In this document: piece after piece, positions 34,740 through 43,657 of the stretch
Position numbering within the stretch: the first letter of the stretch is position 1
How the letters are laid out: every line of letters begins with the position of its first letter
Assembly (NCBI RefSeq): GCF_005771405.1
Contig: NZ_VAUA01000002.1
Span: forward strand, 372,001 to 436,000
Source of the DNA: Parasedimentitalea maritima
GTDB taxonomy: Bacteria > Pseudomonadota > Alphaproteobacteria > Rhodobacterales > Rhodobacteraceae
Length of the DNA stretch: 64,000 nucleotides
Direction: 5' to 3'
Notes under the pieces: model-generated
Seen by the model: only the letters and a program-made list of their open reading frames with translations
The model's database searches: none
Told to the model about the DNA's origin: nothing
Position numbers and translations under genes: made by a program

Positions 34740-35789
34740 TTATCTGTCCCAGATCAGTGTTTGGTTGCCGCCCAGTTTAGAAAAGGACAAAGGCCGACGT
34801 GGGGCGGCGAAATCTTCGGCCATGGGGTCCGATGTTAACGTCAGATAGGCCTCCAGCCACGCCAAATGATGTTTGCCGAGCTCCGCGCTACCATCGAAGA
34901 ATGACTGCACCTGCCCTGTCATTGCCTCAGTCTGTGCGCCATCTTCTAGATCGGACAGAGCAAAATGTACTGCCCGTTTTAGGGCTTGATCACATTGATC
35001 GGCTATTGGTGTACCTTGTTGTTCCAGCAACAAAACTGAGGTCACTAAGGGGGCCAGCGCGTAAAGTTGATAATGCAACGCGAATTTTCCGCGAGTCATT
35101 TCTTGGGGCAGGCTTCCATCCGGATTGGCAGAACAGAGCACGTATGTCGTCGACCAAATCGCCCAGGAACGCATGACTATGTCATTTCTCAACTCTGCAG
35201 TTGCTGTTGCGGCAAGCCCAGCCCAAGCCCGTAAATTCCCCGAAGCAGCCCCCTTAGGAGCCTGTTCCCAAAACTTCATTTGCTCGCCGACACGACGGGA
35301 AAGCCAGACGCCAACTGTCTCCAATCCCTGTGCGTCGGTGGCAAATTGCTCCGCTTGACCTGCGACGATCGCAAGACCGGCCAACCGGGCACCGATAGTC
35401 AACTGAGCAGTTTGGGTGCTCAGATCAGACAACGCATCTGCTTCGGCCCAGACGGCGAGCTGCCGGATAAGGCAATCGGCTTGATCGGGGCGTTGGCTCA
35501 TCTCAGATTTCAACAGTGTCTCAAGCCCTTCGGCAAGATCGCGCAGAAAATCATCCAGTGGTTTTAGCGAGATCTCAGCTTTCGCCTGCGCGTCTTTGTT
35601 CAGCGTCGCGCGGCTGGCGTCACTGCCTTCATAACGGCTTTGGACTGACAGGCTTTGTATGGCTGGTGGCGCCGGGGCACAAATCGATGTGTCTTGAGCC
35701 GCAGCTGCGCCTGCCCCAGATAATACGGCAAAGGATAGACCTATGAAAAGCGCCCCTGTCTCAAACCCTTTGAGTGCGTTACTTCCCAT
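34740..35789 (-). CDS. algL: AlgL-like periplasmic protein with degenerate alginate-lyase active site
   Basis: 349 residues, signal peptide ending GAGAAAAQ. The body follows alginate lyase AlgL colinearly: SRYEGSDASRATLN (Pseudomonas: SKYEGSDSARATLN), then WAGLAATATAELRNDIV, LPQEMTRGKFALHYQLYAL (LPNELKRRQRALAYHNYAL), and HLAWLEAYLTL near the end. The central NNHxYW motif carrying catalytic residues reads GNLRAW here, so the histidine is lost. The NHTGK stretch holding another histidine is also not matched. AlgL in alginate producers clears stray polymer and supports the periplasmic complex; here a structural rather than lytic role is likely (inference). It overlaps the TPR gene by 11 nt and ends the operon. 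Confidence 0.72.
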   Translation of the reverse strand: MGSNALKGFETGALFIGLSFAVLSGAGAAAAQDTSICAPAPPAIQSLSVQSRYEGSDASRATLNKDAQAKAEISLKPLDDFLRDLAEGLETLLKSEMSQRPDQADCLIRQLAVWAEADALSDLSTQTAQLTIGARLAGLAIVAGQAEQFATDAQGLETVGVWLSRRVGEQMKFWEQAPKGAASGNLRAWAGLAATATAELRNDIVMRSWAIWSTTYVLCSANPDGSLPQEMTRGKFALHYQLYALAPLVTSVLLLEQQGTPIADQCDQALKRAVHFALSDLEDGAQTEAMTGQVQSFFDGSAELGKHHLAWLEAYLTLTSDPMAEDFAAPRRPLSFSKLGGNQTLIWDR

Positions 35790-38550
35790 GAGCAGCCCCT
35801 AACAACTGGGCAAGTTCAGCGGCACGCGGATGACTTAGATTTTCGGCGCGTGCCAGCCAATCCAGTGCAACACCGATGTTACTTTGGGTACCAAGGCCAA
35901 AGCCCAGGGCAAAGCCCAGCTCGACCATGGCTTCATCATACCCGCCTTCGGCAGCCTTTTGTAACCACTGTGTAGACTGGCGCAGATCTTCGGGCGTATG
36001 TGCACGGTCTCGCAAATGCATCGCGTACTCGAATCGCGCTCTGTTGTCGCCAGCATTGGCCGCGTTACGCAATACAGCTGCCATATCGCGGCGCTGATCA
36101 ATCTGTGCACGCACATCTTCATGCGCAGTGCGATAACTGGACATCACCCAGACCAGTTCATCACCCTGAGCCTCTTCCAAAACGGCCAACAGATGGCTCG
36201 CCGCCGTCTGCGCATCAAAGCCCGGCAAATCAGGGTTTCCGGTCAAACGGTAAAGGCGCAAATTGACATTGGGCTCGCGCTCGGTCAGGTTGCGGGCCGC
36301 GACACCCTGCATATCAGGCGCAGAACCCGCATCAAACAGTCTGACCTGACTGTCGACCAGCTTCAATTTCGACAACAAGTGCCCGCCGTCAAAATCCAGT
36401 ATCACGTTGCGCCAATGATAGACCATTTCCGGGTCCTGGCGAATGGCATAGGCATCGCCCATTTCATCGGCGTCTTTGTTTTCACAGCCCATCAAAGATG
36501 CCGCGCGGTCAAAATAGTCATCCACCCGGTTTGCCGGCAGAAACGGAATAGCAAAGATCAGCCCTAGAAAATCGCCACGCTCTTCGATCACATCCTTGAA
36601 TTCATTATATATAACAAATGCACTGGCGGCGTAGTCTTCTGGGCTGGTGCTTTTCGCCAACAGCCGTGACTTCAACCGAATTGAGGCCCCTTCACCGCGG
36701 TTCCCGGCGATGGTCAACATCTTGATGATGTCTTTTGCCACATCAGGTTCGCGCGCTTGATCCTCAAGTAAAGCAACCGACAAATCCAAGGCCGACGTCA
36801 CACCATTGTTCAAATATACTCTGCGGAAAAACTCGATCGCCAAAGCCCGCTCTGCTGGCGTTCTGGACAGCTCCATTTCCATGCGAACAAAGGTTTCCAA
36901 CGCTTTATCAGATGGCGAAATGCGCTTGGCCCAAAGTCGCAGCGCCGCCTCTGACGTCAGTGGGCTTGACTGCAACAGTTGCGCCAGCTCTGCCCGTGCC
37001 TGTGTGCGCCCTTGCAAGGCTTGCGTTTGAATCCGTGCCAGCAATTCAGGGGATCGAAACGGGCTCAGTGTCAAAATGTCGGTGGCCGACGCTTGCACCG
37101 CCGCTTGCCCGGTTGCGGCATAGTTGCGGGCCCACAGATCGGCGGCGTCTTTATGTGGCGCATCATTCAACTGGCAACGATACAAACCTTCCAGAACCTG
37201 CATGGAACTGGCCATGCCGAAGCGCGACACCGTATCAAGCAAAAGGTTTTCCGCCCGATTGATACGCACAGGATCATCACGATAGCGGATCAGAAAACGT
37301 GCCAGCATTTGCATGCCCGTCTCGTCGCCACGGGTGACCGCAACCTCAAGCAGGTCCATAGCCTCAGCCTCACCAGCCCAGCGACCTTTGCGGGCAATCA
37401 CCTCTTCGGCGAGATCCGTGAAAACAAACCCCGGAGCCTCTGGCATCGCGGACAGTTCGCGAAGATACTGCAGGCGAACGCTGTCTTCATTGACAACGAC
37501 ATCATTCTTACGCACCCCAAGGTCAAAATAGGGGATCATAGAGTTTTGGACCCGCCGGCGGTCTTGACTTTGGTTGAAGCCCAAAATGTCTTCGATTTCT
37601 TGCGCTGTGATCACGCCGCTGGCCAGAAGCTGACTGGTTTGGCGTTCATCAGGCGACAGGCCCAGTTGAGCAGCACGTTGCAGATAGGTACGCATTTCGT
37701 CCAGATCTTTGCGATCCGCGTCGGCGTTCAAATGGTATTCCACAACGCGCCACGCAGCCTTTACCCCGCCCATATCTGCGGCAAACTTGCGCCACGCATG
37801 TGCCATATCGGGATTGGCTACCACAAGATCACCCTTCAGATACTCCTGCGCAATGCGTTCAGCACGCTTGCAAACACTCGGGGTCAGTTCACCCAGCAAT
37901 CCACCAAAGGCCAGCGTGACCGTCAAATCCAACGGTGCGTCCCAACCTTCGAGCATTTCACCGCGTATTTGCATGCGGGCGATCTCAGTCAAAGCGCGGG
38001 CATTGCCACCAAAGGCTGCCTCACGCAGCATTTCCTGGGCAAAAGGAAGGTCAGTGGGCACCAGAATCCCTTCGCGATAGTAGCGCGCCAGTACAAGTTG
38101 CTGATTGTTTGATAGCTCGTCAGACCGGACACGCAGCTGCCCGATCAGATTAATGCTGCGCAATTCTTCAAGGCGTCTGGCCTTAACATGCAAAGCCACA
38201 CGAGCAAACTCTTCACTCACCCCAGCGAATGAATCGTCCAACTGAGCGCGGCGAGTGATTAATGCGTTGATAAATTCGAACCAACGATCCGCGTCCTGTC
38301 GTTGCAGACGATGAATGTCACGGACCAGAAATTTCAGACGCAACTCATCGGTCAAAACCAGATCGCCCAGTCCATGCTCAGTGTGAAACTCTGCCTCACC
38401 AGCCGCGGGGGCATTGCACAAATCGCGTGACGAAATGCTGGGCGGCAAAAAATCGATCGGAAGGGGATTGGCCAAGGCGCCTAATGGCAACAGGATGCCA
38501 AGTATCCCTAAACTCAGTCCTATCTCCAGACCTGCAAGTTTACGCAGCAT
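35779..38550 (-). CDS. Large Sel1/TPR-repeat periplasmic protein in the AlgK position
   Basis: 923 residues with a signal-like start (SLGILGILLPLGALA) and many 30-40 residue helical repeats of Sel1/TPR type, clearest at GNARALTEIARMQIRGEM near residue 190 and AAEGGYDEAMVELGFALGFG near the C-terminus. In alginate clusters the Sel1/TPR lipoprotein AlgK (about 475 residues) tethers the outer-membrane porin and periplasmic enzymes. This protein is almost twice as long and shows no lipobox, so assignment as AlgK rests on architecture and place only. Its ATG overlaps the AlgX-like stop, after GAGGAGG. It is the likely scaffold of the periplasmic complex. Confidence 0.7.
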   Translation of the reverse strand: MLRKLAGLEIGLSLGILGILLPLGALANPLPIDFLPPSISSRDLCNAPAAGEAEFHTEHGLGDLVLTDELRLKFLVRDIHRLQRQDADRWFEFINALITRRAQLDDSFAGVSEEFARVALHVKARRLEELRSINLIGQLRVRSDELSNNQQLVLARYYREGILVPTDLPFAQEMLREAAFGGNARALTEIARMQIRGEMLEGWDAPLDLTVTLAFGGLLGELTPSVCKRAERIAQEYLKGDLVVANPDMAHAWRKFAADMGGVKAAWRVVEYHLNADADRKDLDEMRTYLQRAAQLGLSPDERQTSQLLASGVITAQEIEDILGFNQSQDRRRVQNSMIPYFDLGVRKNDVVVNEDSVRLQYLRELSAMPEAPGFVFTDLAEEVIARKGRWAGEAEAMDLLEVAVTRGDETGMQMLARFLIRYRDDPVRINRAENLLLDTVSRFGMASSMQVLEGLYRCQLNDAPHKDAADLWARNYAATGQAAVQASATDILTLSPFRSPELLARIQTQALQGRTQARAELAQLLQSSPLTSEAALRLWAKRISPSDKALETFVRMEMELSRTPAERALAIEFFRRVYLNNGVTSALDLSVALLEDQAREPDVAKDIIKMLTIAGNRGEGASIRLKSRLLAKSTSPEDYAASAFVIYNEFKDVIEERGDFLGLIFAIPFLPANRVDDYFDRAASLMGCENKDADEMGDAYAIRQDPEMVYHWRNVILDFDGGHLLSKLKLVDSQVRLFDAGSAPDMQGVAARNLTEREPNVNLRLYRLTGNPDLPGFDAQTAASHLLAVLEEAQGDELVWVMSSYRTAHEDVRAQIDQRRDMAAVLRNAANAGDNRARFEYAMHLRDRAHTPEDLRQSTQWLQKAAEGGYDEAMVELGFALGFGLGTQSNIGVALDWLARAENLSHPRAAELAQLLGAAHGK

Positions 38551-39884
38551 CAGTATGCCTCCTCTTGCTGACAGGCGGTTAGACTGGCGGCAGGGCCAAA
38601 GGAACCACCTCCCAATTGGACGTCCACATGAGATGCCCCCTCAGGCCACAGCCCTGACACCGGCATGTAGAACCGCCCGGTCAGAACCTGATCAGGAGTG
38701 CGGTAGACTGTTCGGGCACGAACACTCTTGTTCCGGGCGGCAAAAATAAAGCGAGCCGCTTGTACCTGAACACCATCATTATCGAAGAACAAAGTGTGGT
38801 GTTTGGCTGGATCAAGGCCGCTCAGATCCGCCTGAAAAACCTTGCGGCCTTTATCAAACCGCAAAGGTAAGACAATCTCGCAGCTCGGTCCGGCTGCTGT
38901 AATCAACTCCCGCAGGGGTTGCTCTCCAAATTCACCAGAGTTTTTCCAAATCGGCTGTTCCCAAATTAGAAATGACGGCCTGTTGGCCTGAAACTGTTGT
39001 GAAGTCAGATAGGCGGTCATCGCCGCCAGGGAGCCACCTTTGGCAAGGCTGTAGTGACCAGCGGACAGGCCGGTGGCCTCTTGCAAATGATGCGCAAAGC
39101 CCAATGTCGATCCACCAGTCATCTCTGAACTGACCACTGCAACTTCAATGGGCGCAACCGAGTTGAACAGATCCTGCGGGGCCGCCCCTTGGCGCATCAG
39201 AACTTGATCAAATATCAAACCAGGCAGGTCTTTTTCGCAATGCTCTTGCAAATCAAGGCGCCTGTCTGAGTGCATAGCTGCTTTACCACTAAGCCCGCTG
39301 CGAAACGCCGTTTGCGGCAATGCAGCATACCCGGGCGATCCTGCAACCATTTCCGCCGCAGCCCGCACCATGGTACGCACACCATGCGAGTTCAGCCGTG
39401 GGTCAGGTCCAAAAAATACCGGGGCATCCATAGCAGCGCGCGCCAGGATATGACGGACATTTGGAGCAGCCACCCCATAGTGGTTCAGGCGCTGAATGTT
39501 CTCATCATAGACCGTAGCAGCAATATCAATGTCATAGCCCAAATCAACTGCGGCCCAGGGCAGGTTTTGGGGTTGTCCCAGGGCCTTAGTTGGCGTTGCC
39601 AGATAGATTAGCGTTGTTCCCTGTGCTGCGAGAATGTCAGACAGTTCTGCAAGGTCTTGGGCAATTTCTTCGGTGATCTCATGTGACATCATCAGGTCAG
39701 GAGACACGCTGTAGAACATGCCCTGCGATCCTTCCACACTCGGGCTGGTTCCCGAATTCATCAGCCCAGAACACGCATATTCAGAGCTTTGCGCGGCCAG
39801 AGGTGCACCAAATAGTGAAAGTAACAACGCAGCGCACTGAACCCGTGCGTTACATTTGAAAAAATTGACCATGTTGCCCGTCAT
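38550..39884 (-). CDS. algX: AlgX-like SGNH-fold protein lacking the acetyltransferase catalytic residues
   Basis: 444 residues with signal peptide (QCAALLLSLFGAPLAAQ). It follows AlgX: LATPTKAL (VYQPTRGL in Pseudomonas), FFGPDPRLNSHGVRTM (YYFKGDHHWTPHGARR), VAVVSSEMTGG (IALVGTSNSGP), LTSQQFQANRPSFLIWEQPIW (MTSEEFHKNPPKILIWEFATH). AlgX O-acetylates mannuronate with a Ser-His-Asp triad. By this alignment the Asp of DxH is kept, but the His is Arg, and the Ser of GTS is Glu. No algI, algJ or algF is present to supply acetyl groups. The C-terminal polymer-binding part is present. The ATG at 39884 has AGAGG seven nt upstream. Confidence 0.78.
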   Translation of the reverse strand: MTGNMVNFFKCNARVQCAALLLSLFGAPLAAQSSEYACSGLMNSGTSPSVEGSQGMFYSVSPDLMMSHEITEEIAQDLAELSDILAAQGTTLIYLATPTKALGQPQNLPWAAVDLGYDIDIAATVYDENIQRLNHYGVAAPNVRHILARAAMDAPVFFGPDPRLNSHGVRTMVRAAAEMVAGSPGYAALPQTAFRSGLSGKAAMHSDRRLDLQEHCEKDLPGLIFDQVLMRQGAAPQDLFNSVAPIEVAVVSSEMTGGSTLGFAHHLQEATGLSAGHYSLAKGGSLAAMTAYLTSQQFQANRPSFLIWEQPIWKNSGEFGEQPLRELITAAGPSCEIVLPLRFDKGRKVFQADLSGLDPAKHHTLFFDNDGVQVQAARFIFAARNKSVRARTVYRTPDQVLTGRFYMPVSGLWPEGASHVDVQLGGGSFGPAASLTACQQEEAY

Positions 39885-39917
39885 AAGCTAGCCTCTGCTG
39901 CCCTGTTATTCTTTAAG

Positions 39918-40676
39918 CTATTCATTAGCTGCGTATGTCTTGTCCATCAGTGCCACCAGATTTTGAGCTGACGTCATGATACCCAGATGCGATGACGTCT
40001 GCGCACGTTGCAAATAGGATCTCGCCCAATCTTGCTGTTCTTTAGTGAGGTTAACTTGCTCCAAAAGAGCCACCGCCAAGCGCAACTCAACCCTGCCGTC
40101 ACCATTGCGTTGGCTTTGTTCAAGGATTTTTTCTCTTGTACTATCACTGAGCTCACCGAACAGCCTGCCCTTACCATTGAATTCAATGACCGCATCCAAG
40201 GCCAGTGTATTTCCGGCCCAAGCATACGGATAGAGCACCTGAATATACTTTCGAAGGCGGTCGCGTGGCTCTAATGCTGGATCAAGACGCTTCATCGCCT
40301 TTATCATGTCCGGCAACGTCCAGACCCGCCCAGTGCCAACCGCAATTGCGCTGTAATAGGCCACGTCTGACGGCGTGTTCACCGTCGCGCCGGCGGAGAT
40401 CAGGCGACGCGCATAGGTCTGAGCCGCTAGTCCGTAGCCGGCCTCGCTCAGTTTTATCAGATTGGCGTCACTTACAGGTTGATGTGCATGCATCTGTTGA
40501 CGCGCGGCGACCAGCGATGGCGACAGCCCCTTCATGCTGAGAGGATCAGGTGTAATCGTGACGGTGATCCGCGAGGCCTTGGTATCATCTGCAAACGGCA
40601 GCGGTATGTTTTGCGCGACTGCTGCCGTGGCGCAAAACACCCAAAGGCATAGAAAAAGGCGTAAAATCATGGTCAT
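39918..40676 (-). CDS. Periplasmic helical-repeat protein of the alginate-type operon, unknown
   Basis: 252 residues from the ATG at 40676, which overlaps the AlgG-like stop as ATGA; an ATG at 40685 is also possible. Signal peptide MTMILRLFLCLWVFCATAAVAQ is followed by a short beta-like part (SRITVTITPDPL) and then alpha-helical repeats resembling Sel1/TPR (YGLAAQTYARRLISAG, YPYAWAGNTLALDAVIEF, RVELRLAVALLEQ, WARSYLQRAQ). No Pseudomonas alg gene matches. Given its place between algG-like and algX-like genes, it is probably another scaffold part of the periplasmic complex. Confidence 0.7.
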   Translation of the reverse strand: MTMILRLFLCLWVFCATAAVAQNIPLPFADDTKASRITVTITPDPLSMKGLSPSLVAARQQMHAHQPVSDANLIKLSEAGYGLAAQTYARRLISAGATVNTPSDVAYYSAIAVGTGRVWTLPDMIKAMKRLDPALEPRDRLRKYIQVLYPYAWAGNTLALDAVIEFNGKGRLFGELSDSTREKILEQSQRNGDGRVELRLAVALLEQVNLTKEQQDWARSYLQRAQTSSHLGIMTSAQNLVALMDKTYAANE

Positions 40677-42220
40677 GACTCGCAATCGGCCAAGCCAGCC
40701 TGCACTGGGTATTGAGTACCACCGGCTGACATCAACATCGGAGTCTCGCCGCTCAAATTGGTGGCGACGGCTCTGTTTTGCAGCGCAATATCACCGTCAA
40801 TCAAACGTGGGAGTTGATCTGACAAGTCGTTTCCTACCAGCATAAGCTGCCCGCCTGTGGCCGTAGAGAGCCCTGCTTTGTTCTGGCGCAGAATATTGTC
40901 TGAAACATAAGTTACCGCATCTCTGGGTTGATCTGAAACCCAAATCCCAGCGCTACGGCTTCCACTGATTGTATTTTTCTGAACCGTAGTTTGGCTACTG
41001 GAACGAATATCAACGCCCTTTTGGCGGCTGTTCAGAATCACATTGTGGCGTACAACAGCGCAATTTGAGCTGGAAATTTTGATTGCACCGCCGCTGCGCC
41101 GCCAAATCACATTCCCTGACACCAGGACGTGATTGCTTTGGCCCTGCACCAAAATGCCAGAGCGGTCACCTTGTAGCAGAACATTCCCCTGGAGAGTGCT
41201 GTGGTCGGACCCGCGCAAAACCCGTATCGCATTTGTCGGACCCGAACCAAAAAACAGGTTACCCTGTACATTGGTGCCCAACGAGGTCGACAGCAGCAAA
41301 GCATTGTTACGCATATTATAAAACTGGCTACCAGAGACCTCACCACCAGATATCCCAGTCAATGACACCGTCTGCACATCATCAAAATAAGTATCTGTGA
41401 TCCACGTTTCCCCGACCGTTGGCAAAAGCGGATGAGCCACAACCGACAGGCCGGAAAACTTTGGTGACTTGCCAAAGCCAAGCCCCAGAAAGACAGCCTT
41501 GTCAACTTGCAGTGCACCACCACCACCGATGGTGATAAAGGGTACAAAATCCCCGCTGCTTGGAGAGGCTTCCCCAACAACGCTAACGCGACTGCCGGCT
41601 ATCTCCACGCGGCCAAAGCTGATAATAAACGCCCCATCCCCACGGCTAAGTTGCAGATGGTCCTCTGGGCCCAATTGCAACACCGTGTCATCCCAGAGAA
41701 TGATCGGAACACGCAAAGTGTTATTCCTTGGCTGCATTTGGGCTTGTGGAAAAGTTTGTGCCAGGCTGGCGCGGAGGTGGTCCAGCGTCACTAACCCGGA
41801 CCGAAATGTCAGCGCCTGGGTTCTTTCACCTGGATGTGCGTTCAAGACATCAAGATTATCTTGCCCGCCGTGCACCTGCGTCAGCAGCGCCAGAGCTGTG
41901 CGAAAATCTTCAACGCTTGTGCTGGCCAACTGGGTCGGAACATCAGTGGTTTTTGCAGCAGTCACAGGGAGTTGGTACGATGACGGCAAGTCTGGCGTCA
42001 GGCCCGACAATCCAGTGCGATGCATCAACTGACCTAAAGGCAAGCGCAAAGTAGCACTGTCCTGAACCAAAAAATCGGACAGCTCGGTCAGTTGCTGATC
42101 TAATTTCATCAAATCAGAGTTGGGCCCAGCCCAAGAGGGGCTGGGCACCAGAAAGGAGACACAGAACATCAACGCAACCCAAAGAGCCCGGATCTGTTTT
42201 TGTACCTGCCTGTCAGCCAT
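40673..42220 (-). CDS. algG: AlgG-like parallel beta-helix protein lacking the epimerase DPHD motif
   Basis: 515 residues with signal peptide (LMFCVSFLVPSPSWA). From about 160 on it aligns by eye with mannuronan C5-epimerase AlgG: FGRVEIAGSRV (FGRLLIRNSQV), VPFITIGGGGALQV (RPFIVATNGGELLI), TWITDTYFDDV (AWIINSHFEDL), followed by repeating beta-helix rungs with GN and SG turns. The catalytic segment YGIDPHDRSRRLTIAGN of AlgG corresponds to NALLLSTSLGTNVQGN, with no aspartate or histidine. Epimerisation of mannuronate to guluronate is therefore not expected. It may still line the secretion path, as AlgG does structurally. Overlaps algA-like by eight nt. Confidence 0.75.
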   Translation of the reverse strand: MADRQVQKQIRALWVALMFCVSFLVPSPSWAGPNSDLMKLDQQLTELSDFLVQDSATLRLPLGQLMHRTGLSGLTPDLPSSYQLPVTAAKTTDVPTQLASTSVEDFRTALALLTQVHGGQDNLDVLNAHPGERTQALTFRSGLVTLDHLRASLAQTFPQAQMQPRNNTLRVPIILWDDTVLQLGPEDHLQLSRGDGAFIISFGRVEIAGSRVSVVGEASPSSGDFVPFITIGGGGALQVDKAVFLGLGFGKSPKFSGLSVVAHPLLPTVGETWITDTYFDDVQTVSLTGISGGEVSGSQFYNMRNNALLLSTSLGTNVQGNLFFGSGPTNAIRVLRGSDHSTLQGNVLLQGDRSGILVQGQSNHVLVSGNVIWRRSGGAIKISSSNCAVVRHNVILNSRQKGVDIRSSSQTTVQKNTISGSRSAGIWVSDQPRDAVTYVSDNILRQNKAGLSTATGGQLMLVGNDLSDQLPRLIDGDIALQNRAVATNLSGETPMLMSAGGTQYPVQAGLADCES

Positions 42221-43634
42221 TGATCACAATAGGCTCGTTTTGCTTGCCTAAGTCCGCATTTTCCAGCGTCACAAACAGGAGTTCCGCCGTGGTATCGCCA
42301 CTGTTAAGGATGCGAACACTACCGGTCTCATCTGCATAGATACGCCCGCCCTCAACCGCTGCTTTGCTCCAGTCTGGGCCCGTGGCATGAACGGTTCCCT
42401 GAACCACGATTACCTGTTGACTGCGCGAACCACGGTCGAGCAAAATCGTTCGCCCCACTTCGATTTCGGCGGTTCCCAAGTGAAAGCGGTCTGTTTCGAC
42501 TATCTTTTCCAGCTGATCTTGTTTGTGGAACGGCACCATGGCCGGAATGGAATTGGCGTGAACTTCTGCCTCAGAGCGCTTGCTGGCTTTGAGCAGATCA
42601 ACAACCGCTTTGACGTTCTGGGTTTCATCCATTTTTGCCACAAGCAATGCGTCTGGCGTGTCGATGACAATGATATCGCTCAGACCGACCACACTGACCA
42701 AACGAGTATCCGTAGAGACCATCGTATTTATCGAATTCAGCGCGACAACATCGCCTTGCAGGACATTGCCATCTTTGTCGGGCTGCGAAATATTGTACAT
42801 AGCCAACCAGCTGCCAACGTCATTCCACGACACATCCAATGGCGCCAGCGCGATGCGGTCTGTTTGTTCAAACACTACACTTTCGGTGGGCTGGGCTGCG
42901 GATTCGGCGAATTCTGCCTCGTCGAGATACAAGGCTTCGGGCGTATCAGAACCAAATTCCACAGACGCACTCACATGGCCCGCTGTCGTTGGATCAAACT
43001 TCTGGTATTCTTCGATGATAGTTTTGGCCGAGAACATCGACAGTCCTGACGCCCAGTAGGCCGACTTACTGTCAATCAACGCCTGAGCTTCCTCCTGCGG
43101 AGGTTTTTCGACAAAGCCGCCAACCTGCCGAACTGTGTCAAACCCTGCCAGCGGTCCGGCATCGGTGATGTAACCAAACCCGGTTTCCGCATAACGCGGC
43201 GGGATACCGAAGGTGATGATATGACCAGCCTGCGCCGCTGGAATGCAGGCCTCGATTGTTTCCGTCAAACGACCTTCAATCACGTGATCCGCAGGGATCA
43301 CGACAAATAAGGCGTCTGGATCTTTGCGCGCAATAGCATGGGCAGCAGCGAGGACAGCTGGACCGGTGTTGCGTCCAACTGGTTCGCAAATTATCTGCGC
43401 CTTGGACTGAATTTCACGCAGTTGTTTCACCACGGTACCACGATGAATGCCACCGGTGACAATCACAGGATCCTGATAAACTGGCCCACGATGGCGCTGC
43501 ACAGCGACCTGAAAAAAGGTCATTGACTCAGGGCCGCTGATTTTTTGGAACTGCTTGGGGCTTTGAGTTCGTGACAAAGGCCAAAGGCGGGTGCCTTTTC
43601 CGCCGCAGATGATCAGTGGATAAATCGTGGTCAT
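42213..43634 (-). CDS. algA: Mannose-1-phosphate guanylyltransferase (AlgA-like, isomerase half degenerate)
   Basis: 473 residues from the ATG at 43634 (GAGAGG eight nt upstream). The pyrophosphorylase motif GGKGTRLWPLSRTQSPKQF (about 9-27), PADHVIEG, ETGFGYI and FVEKPP are intact, so it should make GDP-mannose from mannose 1-phosphate and GTP. The C-terminal cupin domain of AlgA is a mannose-6-phosphate isomerase with the metal motif QMHHHRAEHW; the aligned stretch here is LLDRGSRSQQVIVVQGT, without histidines. The isomerase step must come from another gene. Start overlaps nothing; it is 23 nt after the alg44-like stop. Confidence 0.85.
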   Translation of the reverse strand: MTTIYPLIICGGKGTRLWPLSRTQSPKQFQKISGPESMTFFQVAVQRHRGPVYQDPVIVTGGIHRGTVVKQLREIQSKAQIICEPVGRNTGPAVLAAAHAIARKDPDALFVVIPADHVIEGRLTETIEACIPAAQAGHIITFGIPPRYAETGFGYITDAGPLAGFDTVRQVGGFVEKPPQEEAQALIDSKSAYWASGLSMFSAKTIIEEYQKFDPTTAGHVSASVEFGSDTPEALYLDEAEFAESAAQPTESVVFEQTDRIALAPLDVSWNDVGSWLAMYNISQPDKDGNVLQGDVVALNSINTMVSTDTRLVSVVGLSDIIVIDTPDALLVAKMDETQNVKAVVDLLKASKRSEAEVHANSIPAMVPFHKQDQLEKIVETDRFHLGTAEIEVGRTILLDRGSRSQQVIVVQGTVHATGPDWSKAAVEGGRIYADETGSVRILNSGDTTAELLFVTLENADLGKQNEPIVING

Positions 43635-43657
43635 TGTAATTGCCTCTCGCTTCAATC

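Noticed and set aside
36979-38112. A 377-codon plus-strand frame inside the Sel1/TPR gene.
   Set aside because: It is antisense to a gene with signal peptide, coupled start and repeat structure; its translation has no recognisable pattern.
42387-43049. A 220-codon plus-strand frame within the algA-like gene.
   Set aside because: Shadow of a gene with clear guanylyltransferase motifs; no ribosome binding site.
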